In this document: piece after piece, positions 8,892 to 17,467 of the stretch
Layout of the letters: every line of letters starts with the position of its first letter
Numbering within the stretch: position 1 is the stretch's first letter
Assembly: GCF_004125265.1 (NCBI RefSeq)
Contig: NZ_RDTE01000003.1
Location: 7,254,001 to 7,318,000 of the forward strand
Source: Streptomyces lydicus
GTDB lineage: Bacteria; Actinomycetota; Actinomycetes; Streptomycetales; Streptomycetaceae
Direction: 5' to 3'
DNA length: 64,000 nucleotides
The notes under the pieces: generated by a model
What the model was told of the DNA's origin: nothing
What the model saw: only the letters and a program-made list of their open reading frames with translations
Databases searched by the model: none
Program-made: the position numbers and the translations under genes

Positions 8892-9818
8892 ATGTCCGAA
8901 CCGACCGGTGCCGCCCGCCGTCGCGGGCCCTTCAAGGTCGGGGACCAGGTCCAGCTCACCGATCCCAAGGGACGCCACTACACCTTCACGCTCGAAGAGG
9001 GAAAAAGCTTCCACACCCACAAGGGAGCTTTCCCCCACGACGAGCTGATCGGTGCTCCCGAGGGCAGCGTTGTCCGTACCACCGGGAACGTCGCCTACCT
9101 CGCGCTGCGCCCGCTGCTCCCCGACTATGTCCTGTCCATGCCCCGCGGCGCCGCCGTGGTCTACCCCAAGGACGCGGGGCAGATCCTGGCGATGGCCGAC
9201 ATCTTCCCCGGCGCCCGCGTCGTCGAGGCAGGTGTGGGCTCCGGCTCGCTCAGCAGCTTCCTGCTGCGCGCCATCGGCGACGACGGCATGCTGCACTCCT
9301 ACGAGCGCCGCGCCGACTTCGCCGAGATCGCCACCCAGAACGTCGAGCGTTACTTCGGCGGCCCGCACCCCGCATGGACGCTCACCGTCGGTGACCTCCA
9401 GGACAACCTCTCCGACACCGACGTCGACCGCGTCATCCTCGACATGCTCGCCCCCTGGGAGTGCCTGGAGGCCGTCTCCAAGGCCCTGGTCCCCGGCGGC
9501 ATCCTCTGCGCCTACGTCGCGACCACGACGCAGATGGCCCGCACGGTCGAGGCGATCCGCGAACACGGCACCTTCAACGAGCCCTCGGCCTGGGAAACCA
9601 TGGTCCGCACCTGGCACGTCGAGGGCCTGGCCGTCCGCCCCGACCACCGCATGATCGGCCACACGGGCTTCCTGCTGACCGCCCGCCGGCTCGCCGACGG
9701 CGTCGAGCCCCCGCTGCGCCGCCGCCGCCCGGCCAAGGGCGCCTACGGCGAGGACTACACAGGACCCGGCAAGGACCAGGCGGCCGCCCCCAAGGGCAGC
9801 TCCGCCGAGCGCGGCTGA
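8892..9818 (+). CDS. trmI: tRNA (adenine(58)-N1)-methyltransferase
   Basis: A 308-residue AdoMet-dependent enzyme that methylates N1 of A58 in the tRNA T-loop. An N-terminal beta domain (about 1-90, with FKVGDQVQLTDPKGRHYTF) precedes the Rossmann-like catalytic domain. The AdoMet motif is VVEAGVGSGSLSSFLLRAIG (near residue 115), with the acidic YERRADFAEIA motif and DVDRVILDMLAPWE, which holds the family catalytic Asp. The C-terminal 35 residues are basic and Lys/Gly-rich. TrmI genes commonly border the Pup-proteasome locus in actinobacteria, as here. The start is ATG at 8892 with a likely leaderless promoter. Confidence 0.95.
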   Translation: MSEPTGAARRRGPFKVGDQVQLTDPKGRHYTFTLEEGKSFHTHKGAFPHDELIGAPEGSVVRTTGNVAYLALRPLLPDYVLSMPRGAAVVYPKDAGQILAMADIFPGARVVEAGVGSGSLSSFLLRAIGDDGMLHSYERRADFAEIATQNVERYFGGPHPAWTLTVGDLQDNLSDTDVDRVILDMLAPWECLEAVSKALVPGGILCAYVATTTQMARTVEAIREHGTFNEPSAWETMVRTWHVEGLAVRPDHRMIGHTGFLLTARRLADGVEPPLRRRRPAKGAYGEDYTGPGKDQAAAPKGSSAERG

Positions 9819-9847
9819 CCGGCCGGATCCGGCCACCGAACCACCCG

Positions 9848-9888
9848 GCGCCGCCGACGAGTTCCCCACCGGGAACCGCCGGCGGCGC
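9848..9888 (+). terminator. Hairpin terminator after trmI
   Basis: Two nested stems, GCGCCGCCG/CGGCGGCGC and GTTCCC/GGGAAC, around a short loop, followed by CGTCGTTTCC. Confidence 0.6.
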
Positions 9889-10011
9889 TCCGTCGTTTCC
9901 CCCACCGGATCTGCACGGAAAACTCCGGCCCGGCCGGTTCCTTGGCGCACCCTCCTGTGGAACGATGCTGGGCACTCCCACCGGTACAGCACTTCACAGG
10001 AGTTACCCCGC

Positions 10012-10596
10012 GTGCAGCCCATGGCAGGCCAGGACCTTTTGCACACCCAGCCGCGCCCCGTGCACTGGCTCGCCACCGCCACCGCCATCTCGGCGGTCGT
10101 GGCGGCCGCGTCCTTCGTCCAGCCCCCCGACGCCAAGGCCACGACCACCCCCGTTGCCGCGGCCGACGCCCGTCCCACGGCCGCCCCCGACCCGGGCAAG
10201 GTGACCTTTCCGGTGGACTGCGGCCCCCACCGCCTCGACGTGGTGAAGAAGGCCTCCGGCGACCTCGACGGGGACGGGACGACCGAGACTGTCGCCGTGG
10301 TCCGCTGCCACAGCCAGACCGGCACCCCGCCCAGCGGCGTCTATGTCCTCGCGCAGCCGTCCGACCCCGAGGCCGCGCCCCGGATCGTGGCGACACTCCT
10401 CGACCCCGCCCGCCGCCGCACCGTCCAAACCCTCACGGTCAAGAACGGCGCAATCTCGGCGGCCCTGCTGGGCTACTCCACGCTCGACGTCCCGCGCTGC
10501 TGCCCCGATGTGCACCGGAGCGTCAAGTGGCAGTGGAAGGGCGGGAAGTTCGTCCAGAGCGAACTCCCCGCGGCCATGCGCACCCAGGGTCTGTGA
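10012..10596 (+). CDS. Secreted or membrane-anchored protein of unknown function
   Basis: A 194-residue protein I cannot name. Residues 15-45 (HWLATATAISAVVAAASFV) form a signal peptide or membrane anchor, then a Pro/Thr/Ala linker, then an extracytoplasmic domain with GDLDGDGTTET, an EF-hand/FG-GAP-like calcium-loop pattern, and Cys residues in VDCG, VRCH and PRCCPD followed by VKWQWKGGKFV. The Asp-Gly repeat plus a closing W-x-W-G-F block resembles small actinobacterial lipoproteins that lack enzymatic motifs. GTG at 10012 has AGGAGTT upstream; an ATG nine bases later is an alternative. It converges on the ferredoxin gene across a hairpin. Confidence 0.75.
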   Translation: MQPMAGQDLLHTQPRPVHWLATATAISAVVAAASFVQPPDAKATTTPVAAADARPTAAPDPGKVTFPVDCGPHRLDVVKKASGDLDGDGTTETVAVVRCHSQTGTPPSGVYVLAQPSDPEAAPRIVATLLDPARRRTVQTLTVKNGAISAALLGYSTLDVPRCCPDVHRSVKWQWKGGKFVQSELPAAMRTQGL

Positions 10597-10616
10597 TCCG
10601 TCACATCATGTGTCCG

Positions 10617-10642
10617 GCCGGCGCGGTCCGCGCCGCGCCGGC
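10617..10642. terminator. Bidirectional terminator hairpin between the secreted protein and ferredoxin genes
   Basis: Perfect 10-bp inverted repeat GCCGGCGCGG/CCGCGCCGGC with a 6-base loop, touching the stop codon of the ferredoxin gene on the minus strand. Confidence 0.65.
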
Positions 10643-10935
10643 TACTCCGCGTCCGGGCCGTAGACCTCGACCAGGTCCTTGACACGGCGGACGTGGATGC
10701 AGTCCCCGGGGCACTCCTTCGCGGAGTCCCGGACGTCATCGAGCAGCTTCAGCGGGACGGGGGTTGTCGCCCCCTTGTCCTGCAGCAGCTCGTCCTCGGT
10801 GCTCTTCACATAAGCCAGCCCGTCGATGTCGAGCTCGAAGACCTCCGGCGCGTACTGCGCACAGATGCCGTCCCCGGTGCACAGATCCTGGTCGATCCAT
10901 ACTTCCAGCTCTGGGGCTTCGTCCTGTGCGGTCAT
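10642..10935 (-). CDS. Ferredoxin, single [3Fe-4S]-type
   Basis: A 97-residue acidic electron carrier. The cluster ligands are in DLCTGDGICAQYAPEVFE (C-x5-C with an Ala rather than Cys at the fourth position) and AKECPGDCIHV (CP motif). This three-Cys pattern is typical of [3Fe-4S] ferredoxins that feed cytochromes P450, although no P450 is nearby. ATG at 10935 gives a compact protein (MTAQDEAPELEV). The frame stays open far upstream to 14391 only because of GC bias antisense to arc and dop. A ferredoxin beside arc is a conserved neighbour of the Pup-proteasome cluster as I remember it, with no known functional link. Confidence 0.92.
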   Translation of the reverse strand: MTAQDEAPELEVWIDQDLCTGDGICAQYAPEVFELDIDGLAYVKSTEDELLQDKGATTPVPLKLLDDVRDSAKECPGDCIHVRRVKDLVEVYGPDAE

Positions 10936-11142
10936 CTCGCCTGCCGTTCCTGCGTACGTGAACCGTTTTTGTCTAAGTGGCGCCAGCCCTGACGGGTGTT
11001 GACCGACTCGACGATACAACCGCTCGCTTTCCGATGTTGTTGGGTGGGTATTCCCTTGGCGTGAGGACGTGCGCAAGGGTGAAGATCGGACACGCCCCGA
11101 CAGTCTTTTCGATCTAGGGGTTTCAACCTGCACCGGCCCAGG

Positions 11143-11148
11143 TAGGGT
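11143..11148 (+). promoter_or_regulatory. Candidate -10 element for arc
   Basis: TAGGGT about 36 bases before the arc GTG, in a 249-bp divergent region between the ferredoxin and arc. The -35 region is not clear. Confidence 0.4.
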
Positions 11149-11184
11149 CAGGAAGCGTCCAGCTCCTTGGAGGAGGTGAGGACC

Positions 11185-12951
11185 GTGGCAGCCCACGACG
11201 ACGACATCAACCGCGGCATCCGGCCGGGGCGGGGGTCTGAAGATCCCGCCGGCCAGGTTGCCTATCTCGAGCAGGAGATCGCCGTCCTGCGACGCAAGCT
11301 CGCCGACTCTCCGCGTCACACGAGGATTCTCGAAGAGCGGATCGTCGAGCTGCAGACCAACCTGGCCGGCGTCTCGGCGCAGAACGAGCGTCTCGCCAAT
11401 ACTCTCCGCGAGGCCCGCGACCAGATCGTCGCGCTCAAGGAGGAGGTCGACCGGCTCGCACAGCCGCCGGCCGGCTTCGGTGTCTTCCTGCAGGCGAACG
11501 AGGACGACACGGTCGACATTTTCACCGGAGGCAGAAAGCTCCGGGTGAATGTCAGCCCCAGTGTGGAGACCGGGGACCTCCGGCGAGGCCAGGAGGTCAT
11601 GCTCAACGAAGCGCTCAACGTGGTCGAGGCCATGGAGTTCGAGAGCGCCGGCGACATCGTCACCCTCAAGGAGATCCTCGAGGACGGCGAGCGCGCCCTG
11701 GTGATCGGGCATACCGACGAGGAACGGGTGGTCAGGCTCGCCGAGCCGCTGCTGGACATCACCATCCGCCCCGGCGACGCCCTGCTCCTCGAGCCCCGCT
11801 CCGGCTACGTCTACGAGGTCATCCCGAAGAGCGAGGTCGAAGAGCTCGTCCTCGAAGAGGTCCCGGACATCGACTACACCAAGATCGGCGGTCTGGGCGG
11901 CCAGATCGAACTGATCCGGGACGCGGTCGAGCTTCCGTACCTCTACCCCGACCTCTTCAAGGAGCACGAACTCCGCCCGCCCAAGGGCGTCTTGCTCTAC
12001 GGCCCGCCGGGCTGCGGCAAGACGCTCATCGCCAAGGCGGTCGCCAACTCCCTTGCCAAAAAGGTCGCCGAGGTGACCGGGCAGCCCGCGGGGAAGAGCT
12101 TCTTCCTCAACATCAAGGGCCCCGAGCTGCTCAACAAATACGTCGGTGAGACGGAGCGGCACATCCGGCTGGTCTTCCAGCGGGCCAGGGAAAAGGCGAG
12201 CGAGGGCACCCCCGTCATCGTCTTCTTCGACGAGATGGACTCCCTCTTCCGCACCCGGGGGTCCGGAGTCAGCTCGGACGTGGAGAACACCATCGTCCCG
12301 CAGCTGCTCTCCGAGATCGACGGTGTCGAAGGCCTCGAAAACGTGATCGTGATCGGTGCCTCCAACCGTGAGGACATGATCGACCCGGCGATCCTGCGGC
12401 CCGGCCGTCTCGACGTCAAGATCAAGATCGAGCGCCCGGACGCGGAGGCCGCCAAGGACATCTTCTCGAAGTACCTCACGGAAAATCTTCCGCTGCACTC
12501 CGACGACCTCGCCGAACACGGCGACTCGCGGAAGGCCGCAGTGAGCGGAATGATTCAATCCGTCGTCGAGCAGATGTACGCGGAATCCGAGGAGAATCGC
12601 TTCCTGGAGGTCACCTACGCCAATGGTGACAAGGAAGTCCTCTATTTCAAGGACTTCAACTCCGGTGCGATGATCGAAAACATCGTAGGACGCGCAAAGA
12701 AGATGGCCATCAAGGCCTTCCTCGAACACAATCAGAAGGGGCTTCGCGTCTCCCACCTCCTCCAGGCCTGCGTGGACGAGTTCAAGGAGAACGAGGACCT
12801 GCCGAACACCACCAACCCGGACGACTGGGCCCGTATCTCCGGAAAGAAGGGCGAGCGGATCGTCTACATCCGTACGCTCGTCACCGGAAAGCAGGGCGCG
12901 GACACCGGTCGCTCCATCGATACGGTGGCGAATACCGGCCAATACCTGTAA
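11185..12951 (+). CDS. arc: Proteasome-associated AAA ATPase (ARC/Mpa)
   Basis: A 588-residue hexameric unfoldase that recognises Pup-tagged proteins and threads them into the 20S core. Residues 20-85 form the coiled coil that binds Pup (VAYLEQEIAVLRRKL to KEEVDRLAQ), then tandem OB domains, then the AAA module: Walker A GPPGCGKT at 273-280, Walker B VIVFFDEMD with Asp349-Glu350, and the arginine-finger stretch ILRPGRLDVKI. The C-terminus is GQYL, matching the Tyr-containing penultimate motif that docks into the proteasome alpha-ring. GTG at 11185 follows GGAGGAGGTGAGG; a TTG at 11167 is in frame but less likely. Length is normal for the family. Confidence 0.97.
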   Translation: MAAHDDDINRGIRPGRGSEDPAGQVAYLEQEIAVLRRKLADSPRHTRILEERIVELQTNLAGVSAQNERLANTLREARDQIVALKEEVDRLAQPPAGFGVFLQANEDDTVDIFTGGRKLRVNVSPSVETGDLRRGQEVMLNEALNVVEAMEFESAGDIVTLKEILEDGERALVIGHTDEERVVRLAEPLLDITIRPGDALLLEPRSGYVYEVIPKSEVEELVLEEVPDIDYTKIGGLGGQIELIRDAVELPYLYPDLFKEHELRPPKGVLLYGPPGCGKTLIAKAVANSLAKKVAEVTGQPAGKSFFLNIKGPELLNKYVGETERHIRLVFQRAREKASEGTPVIVFFDEMDSLFRTRGSGVSSDVENTIVPQLLSEIDGVEGLENVIVIGASNREDMIDPAILRPGRLDVKIKIERPDAEAAKDIFSKYLTENLPLHSDDLAEHGDSRKAAVSGMIQSVVEQMYAESEENRFLEVTYANGDKEVLYFKDFNSGAMIENIVGRAKKMAIKAFLEHNQKGLRVSHLLQACVDEFKENEDLPNTTNPDDWARISGKKGERIVYIRTLVTGKQGADTGRSIDTVANTGQYL

Positions 12952-12960
12952 CACCGCTCT

Positions 12961-13006
12961 CCGGCTGCGGATGTCCTGCACGGGGCGTCCGCAGCCGGAC
13001 GCTTTT
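12961..13006 (+). terminator. Rho-independent-like terminator between arc and dop
   Basis: Arms CCGGCTGCGGA (12961-12971) and TCCGCAGCCGG (12988-12998), then ACGCTTTT. It implies that dop is largely transcribed separately from arc. Confidence 0.7.
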
Positions 13007-13227
13007 CCGGGGGTGCCACGACTGCACCCGATAAGGGCGCGGCGGACCAGGGAAAACCGGACTGGAGCAATGACTGTAATGATCTCCCCAGCGCCGCAAA
13101 GGCGTTCTAGGCTCTTCGGTACCGCAGCGTCACCCTGTGCGGGCGCGGGGCACGCGCACGGACCGGAGGCACCGCGGTACTTGAGCGCCGACCCCATCCG
13201 GGGGCGCCGCCGGGCAAGGAGGGCCGC

Positions 13228-14739
13228 ATGACCGTACGGCGAGTAATGGGAATCGAGACGGAGTACGGGATCTCCGTCCCCGGTCACCCGAACGCCAATG
13301 CCATGCTCACCTCGTCCCAGGTCGTCAACGCCTACGCGGCCGCGATGCACCGGGCACGCCGTGCCCGCTGGGATTTCGAGGAGGAGAACCCGCTGCGGGA
13401 CGCCCGTGGCTTCGACCTCGCACGCGAGAACGCGGACGCCAGCCAGCTCACGGACGAGGACATCGGCCTGGCGAATGTGATCCTCACCAATGGCGCCAGG
13501 CTGTACGTCGACCATGCCCACCCCGAATACAGCGCCCCCGAGGTCACCAATCCATGGGACGCCGTGCTGTGGGACAAGGCCGGCGAGCGGATCATGGCCG
13601 AGGCGGCCGAACGGGCCGCCCAGGTCCCCGGCGCCCAGCCCATCCACCTCTACAAGAACAACACCGACAACAAGGGCGCCTCCTACGGGACGCACGAGAA
13701 CTACCTGATGAAGCGGGAGACCCCCTTCTCGGACATCGTGCGGCACCTGACGCCGTTCTTCGTCTCCCGCCAGGTGGTCACCGGCGCCGGCCGGGTCGGC
13801 ATCGGCCAGGACGGCCACGAGCACGGCTTCCAGCTCAGCCAGCGCGCCGACTACTTCGAGGTGGAGGTCGGGCTGGAGACGACGCTCAAACGGCCCATCA
13901 TCAACACCCGCGACGAACCGCACGCGGACGCGGAGAAGTACCGCCGGCTCCATGTGATCATCGGGGACGCGAACCTCTCCGAGATCTCGACGTATCTGAA
14001 GCTGGGCACCACCTCCCTGGTGCTGTCCATGATCGAGGACGGCTTCATCGCCGTCGACCTGGCCGTCGACCAGCCCGTCCGCACTCTGCACCAGGTCTCG
14101 CACGACCCCGGCCTGCAGCATCTGATCACGCTCCGCAGCGGCCGCACCCTCACGGGCGTACAGCTCCAGATGGAGTACTTCGAGCTGGCCCGCAAATATG
14201 TCGAGGACCGCTACGGAGCGGATGCGGACGAGCAGACCAAGGACGTCCTGACCCGGTGGGAGGACGTGCTCGGCCGGCTGGAGAACGACCCGATGAGCCT
14301 GTCCGGCGAGCTGGACTGGGTCGCCAAGCGGGAGCTGATGGAGGGCTACCGGCGCCGCGACGGCCTGGAGTGGGACGCCGCCCGGCTGCACCTCATCGAC
14401 CTGCAGTACGCCGACGTGCGGCCCGAGAAGGGCCTGTACAACCGTCTGGCGGCCCGCGGGAAGATGAAGCGGCTCCTGGACGAGTCCCAGGTCGAGCGGG
14501 CCGAGCAGAAGCCTCCGGAGGACACCAGGGCCTACTTCCGCGGCCGCTGCCTGGAGCAGTACGCGGACGATGTCGCGGCCGCCTCATGGGATTCGGTCAT
14601 CTTCGATCTGCCCGGGCGTGACTCCCTGCAACGGGTTCCCACACTGGAGCCACTGCGGGGGACCCGGAAGCACGTCAAGGAGCTTCTTGACCGCTGCCGT
14701 ACCGCGGAGGAGCTGGTGAGGACGCTGTCCGGCCGCTGA
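13228..14739 (+). CDS. dop: Pup deamidase/depupylase
   Basis: A 503-residue carboxylate-amine ligase-fold enzyme. It converts the C-terminal Gln of Pup to Glu so that PafA can use it, and it also removes Pup from substrates. Visible features are the ATP/Mg motif GIETEYG (Glu10, Glu12), the nucleophile Asp95 in LYVDHAHPEYSAPE, and a long insertion (about 35-80) that PafA lacks, which is the Dop-specific loop. The HLYKNNTDNKGASYGTHENYL block is shared with PafA. The ATG at 13228 follows AAGGAGGGCCGC. The next gene is pup, its substrate, 189 bases downstream. Confidence 0.97.
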   Translation: MTVRRVMGIETEYGISVPGHPNANAMLTSSQVVNAYAAAMHRARRARWDFEEENPLRDARGFDLARENADASQLTDEDIGLANVILTNGARLYVDHAHPEYSAPEVTNPWDAVLWDKAGERIMAEAAERAAQVPGAQPIHLYKNNTDNKGASYGTHENYLMKRETPFSDIVRHLTPFFVSRQVVTGAGRVGIGQDGHEHGFQLSQRADYFEVEVGLETTLKRPIINTRDEPHADAEKYRRLHVIIGDANLSEISTYLKLGTTSLVLSMIEDGFIAVDLAVDQPVRTLHQVSHDPGLQHLITLRSGRTLTGVQLQMEYFELARKYVEDRYGADADEQTKDVLTRWEDVLGRLENDPMSLSGELDWVAKRELMEGYRRRDGLEWDAARLHLIDLQYADVRPEKGLYNRLAARGKMKRLLDESQVERAEQKPPEDTRAYFRGRCLEQYADDVAAASWDSVIFDLPGRDSLQRVPTLEPLRGTRKHVKELLDRCRTAEELVRTLSGR

Positions 14740-14872
14740 GTTTCGGCAGGTGCACGACAGATTTTCCCAAGATCCACAGTCGATCCGCGGCTGAAATCGC
14801 CGCGGTGCGGGAATCAATGAGGTGACTCCCGGGCGTTGCAGCAACTGCAGGGCCGATGTCGGACCCTGCTTG

Positions 14873-14878
14873 TAGGGT
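14873..14878 (+). promoter_or_regulatory. Candidate -10 element for pup
   Basis: TAGGGT inside the second arm of a GACCCT/AGGGTC hairpin, about 50 bases before the pup ATG. No good -35 was identified. Confidence 0.35.
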
Positions 14879-14928
14879 CGGATCTTGAAGGTCACATCGA
14901 GCGGGGCGAACCGAGCGGGGTGAGGGAC

Positions 14929-15147
14929 ATGGCGACCAAGGACAGCGGCGGCGGACAGGCGAAGGCCACGCGTTCCACGGAAGAGGTCGAGGAGCGGACA
15001 GAGGACGCGCAGGCCTCCGAAGACCTCAAGGAACGCCAGGAAAAGTTGTCGGACGACGTGGACTCGGTGCTGGACGAGATCGACGATGTACTCGAGGAGA
15101 ACGCCGAGGATTTCGTGAGGTCATTTGTCCAGAAGGGTGGGCAATAG
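14929..15147 (+). CDS. pup: Prokaryotic ubiquitin-like protein Pup
   Basis: A 72-residue, strongly acidic, intrinsically disordered tag. The C-terminus is VQKGGQ, so this is the Gln-ending form that must be deamidated by Dop before PafA attaches it to lysines. The segment 32-60 (LKERQEKLSDDVDSVLDEID) is the helix that pairs with the ARC coiled coil. The start chosen is ATG at 14929 (MATKDSGGG); the frame is open further upstream to 14836 but without a ribosome site. GAGCGGGGTGAGGGAC precedes the start. Confidence 0.98.
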   Translation: MATKDSGGGQAKATRSTEEVEERTEDAQASEDLKERQEKLSDDVDSVLDEIDDVLEENAEDFVRSFVQKGGQ

Positions 15148-15222
15148 ACCCCGGGTTTCCTTGGGATCGAAGGCTTACGGGCGGCGGGGGCTTCGAGTGT
15201 CGGAAGGCCAAGGGGTGAAGTT

Positions 15223-15256
15223 CTGTCCGCGGCGCAAGGAGACAAGCCGCGGACAG
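15223..15256 (+). terminator. Stem-loop between pup and the endonuclease VII-like gene
   Basis: Perfect 11-bp arms CTGTCCGCGGC/GCCGCGGACAG with a 12-base loop that itself contains AAGGAG. It could partly terminate or process the transcript between pup and prcBA. There is no long T-run. Confidence 0.5.
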
Positions 15257-15276
15257 CCTTCGCGAGGAACAGGGCG

Positions 15277-15660
15277 ATGCGTGACCGGCAGCAGGCCTGC
15301 TGCCGGGGGTGCGCGGCGGCGTACCACCACGACGGTCCGGCGGCACCCTGCAAGTCGCGCAAGGCAGTGAAGGGGCGCGCAGGCCACCTGAAGCGCCACT
15401 GCGGCATGAGCGAAGCCGAGCGCAACGCGCTCATGAAGGAACAGCGCCGGATGTGCCCGCTCTGCCTTGCCTGCCCCGTGCATGTGGATCACGATCACGG
15501 GACGGGTAGGGTCCGAGGCGTACTGTGCTTCAGTTGCAATGCAGCCTTGGGTCAATTCAAGGATCGGCCGGACGTATTGAGGCGGGCGGCCGAGTATCTG
15601 GAAGGAAACGTGTGGAAGCCAATATTCGAAGCACCGGGCGTCTACCAGCTGCCTTCCTGA
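15277..15660 (+). CDS. Endonuclease VII-domain (HNH-like) protein within the proteasome locus
   Basis: A 127-residue protein with the recombination endonuclease VII signature: C-x2-C in MCPLC, then VDHDHGTGRVRGVLCFSCNAALG, which supplies the catalytic His/Asp and the second Cys pair that binds zinc. An N-terminal half with more cysteines (CCRGC, HC) is basic. T4 endonuclease VII resolves branched DNA; many bacterial relatives are uncharacterised. ATG at 15277. It lies between pup and prcB, and its last 49 bases overlap the start of prcB in another frame, so the two are probably translationally coupled. I recall a similar gene at this place in S. coelicolor, but its role in protein degradation, if any, is unknown. 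Confidence 0.85.
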   Translation: MRDRQQACCRGCAAAYHHDGPAAPCKSRKAVKGRAGHLKRHCGMSEAERNALMKEQRRMCPLCLACPVHVDHDHGTGRVRGVLCFSCNAALGQFKDRPDVLRRAAEYLEGNVWKPIFEAPGVYQLPS

Positions 15661-16457
15661 CGCCTGGATCCTCGTCCTTCATGGATTTCCTCGGTGAGCA
15701 CTCGCCCGCTCTGCTGCCGGGCAACCGCCCGCTGCCGCCGGTGCAGGGTGCCATCGAGGCGCCGCACGGCACGACGATCGTTGCCGCGGCGTTCCCCGGA
15801 GGCGCGGTGCTCGCCGGCGACCGGCGGGCGACGATGGGCAACGTCATCGCGCAGCGTGATATCGAGAAGGTCTTCCCGGCCGACGAGTATTCGGCGGTCG
15901 GCATCGCGGGCACGGCCGGTCTCGCGGTGGAGATGGTCAAGCTCTTCCAGCTGGAGCTGGAGCACTTCGAGAAGGTCGAGGGCGCCCAACTCTCCCTGGA
16001 GGGCAAGGCGAATCGTCTGTCGACGATGATTCGCAGCAATCTGGGAATGGCCATGCAGGGCCTGGCCGTGGTGCCGTTGTTCGCCGGCTACGACCTCGAC
16101 CGCGAGAAGGGCCGTATCTTCTCGTACGACGTGACCGGCGGGCGGTCGGAGGAGCACGGCTTCGCGGCGACGGGTTCCGGCTCGGTCTTCGCCCGCAGTG
16201 CGCTGAAGAAGCTCTTCCGGGAAGATTTCACGGAGGATCAGGCCGTCACCGCCGTCGTCCAGGCCCTGTACGACGCGGCCGATGACGACTCCGCGACCGG
16301 CGGGCCCGATATGGCGCGGAGGATCTACCCCATCGTCACCGTGATCACCGAAGACGGCTTCAAGCGGCTCAGCGGGGACGAGGTCTCGGAGACCGTCCGT
16401 GCGGTGCACGACCGCCGCCTCGAACAGCCCGACGGCCCGCGCGCCGCGCTGCTCTGA
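15612..16457 (+). CDS. prcB: 20S proteasome beta subunit precursor
   Basis: A 281-residue precursor of the catalytic subunit. A 53-residue propeptide ends in EAPHG, and self-cleavage exposes Thr54 (TTIVAAAFPGGAVLAGD), the N-terminal nucleophile. The catalytic Asp and Lys are in GDRRATMGN and the conserved active-site neighbourhood. GTG at 15612 reproduces the known Streptomyces N-terminus (V/MEANxRSTGRLPAAFLTPG) and is preceded by GGAAGG; it begins inside the upstream endonuclease VII-like gene. PrcB and PrcA assemble into the 28-subunit core in the cytosol. Length matches the family. Confidence 0.97.
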   Translation: MEANIRSTGRLPAAFLTPGSSSFMDFLGEHSPALLPGNRPLPPVQGAIEAPHGTTIVAAAFPGGAVLAGDRRATMGNVIAQRDIEKVFPADEYSAVGIAGTAGLAVEMVKLFQLELEHFEKVEGAQLSLEGKANRLSTMIRSNLGMAMQGLAVVPLFAGYDLDREKGRIFSYDVTGGRSEEHGFAATGSGSVFARSALKKLFREDFTEDQAVTAVVQALYDAADDDSATGGPDMARRIYPIVTVITEDGFKRLSGDEVSETVRAVHDRRLEQPDGPRAALL

Positions 16458-16526
16458 CGGGACGGATGGTCCGCAGTGCTCCCCCAGCTACCGAGAGTGC
16501 TTTTGACAGGAAGGGACGGATAGCCG

Positions 16527-17399
16527 GTGTCGACGCCGTTCTATGTCTCACCCCAGCAGGCCATGGCGGACCGCGCCGAGTACGCCCGCAAGGGCATCGC
16601 GCGCGGCCGGAGTGTCGTGGTGCTGCAGTACACCGACGGCGTGGTCTTCGTCGCCGAGAATCCCTCCCGCGCCCTGCACAAGGTCAGCGAGATCTATGAC
16701 CGGATCGCCTTCGCGGCGGTCGGCAAGTACAACGAGTTCGAGAACCTGCGGATCGGTGGCGTGCGCTACGCCGATCTGCGGGGCTACACCTACGACCGTG
16801 AGGACGTGACCGCGCGGGGCCTGGCGAATGTCTATGCCCAGACGCTCGGCACGATCTTCTCCAGCGCCGCCGAGAAGCCCTACGAGGTCGAGCTGATCGT
16901 CGCCGAGGTCGGCGCGGGTCCCGAGGACGACCAGATCTACCGGCTGCCGCATGACGGCTCGATCGTCGACGAGCACGGCTCGGTGGCGGTCGGCGGCAAC
17001 GCGGACCAGATCAGCAGCTATCTCGACCAGCGCCACCGTGACGGTATGACGCTGGCCGAGGCGCTCAAGCTGGCCGTGGAGTCGCTGTCGCGGGACAACA
17101 ACGGCGGCGAGCGCCGGCTCACCGCCGAGCAGCTGGAGGTCGCGACGCTGGACCGTACGCGTCCCCAGCAGCGCAAGTTCAAGCGGATCCTGGGCCGGCA
17201 GCTGTCCCGGCTGCTGGACGAGAGCGGCGGGGCGGACGCCGGCGAGGCGGCGGACGCGGATGCGGGCGCCGGTGCCGGGGAGTCCGGGACCACCGCCGGG
17301 GAAAGCGGCGGCAAGGGCTCGAAGGACAAGGGAAGCAAGCCGGACAACGGCAAGGGGACGTCGGGCGAGGAGGGCTCCGACGGGGAGCCCCTGCTCTGA
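16527..17399 (+). CDS. prcA: 20S proteasome alpha subunit
   Basis: A 290-residue alpha-ring subunit that gates the core and receives the C-termini of ARC. The N-terminal gate and helix are STPFYVSPQQAMADRAEYARKGIARG, followed by the conserved VVVLQYTDGVVFVAEN strand block. No N-terminal Thr nucleophile is present, as expected. Residues 230-290 are a disordered Gly/Ala/Asp then Gly/Lys/Ser tail (GESGGKGSKDKGSKPDNGKG), longer than in mycobacteria. GTG at 16527 is 69 bases after prcB, with AGGAAGG upstream. A strong hairpin follows the gene. Confidence 0.97.
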   Translation: MSTPFYVSPQQAMADRAEYARKGIARGRSVVVLQYTDGVVFVAENPSRALHKVSEIYDRIAFAAVGKYNEFENLRIGGVRYADLRGYTYDREDVTARGLANVYAQTLGTIFSSAAEKPYEVELIVAEVGAGPEDDQIYRLPHDGSIVDEHGSVAVGGNADQISSYLDQRHRDGMTLAEALKLAVESLSRDNNGGERRLTAEQLEVATLDRTRPQQRKFKRILGRQLSRLLDESGGADAGEAADADAGAGAGESGTTAGESGGKGSKDKGSKPDNGKGTSGEEGSDGEPLL

Positions 17400-17431
17400 C
17401 GTCAGGCTGTGCGGGGCATGTCCCCGGTCGC

Positions 17432-17467
17432 GCGCGCCCCGGTGGGTCACTGCCCGCCGGGGCGCGC
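17432..17467. terminator. Bidirectional terminator between prcA and the LacI-type regulator
   Basis: 15-bp perfect arms (GCGCGCCCCGGTGGG, 17432-17446, and its complement 17453-17467) with a 6-base loop. The loop holds the stop codon of the minus-strand regulator, so the second arm is inside its coding end. Confidence 0.65.

Noticed and set aside
10642..14391. A 1249-codon minus-strand open frame antisense to arc and dop
   Set aside because: Only its last 97 codons make a real protein (the ferredoxin). The rest is the GC-bias shadow of arc and dop with no domain or ribosome site.
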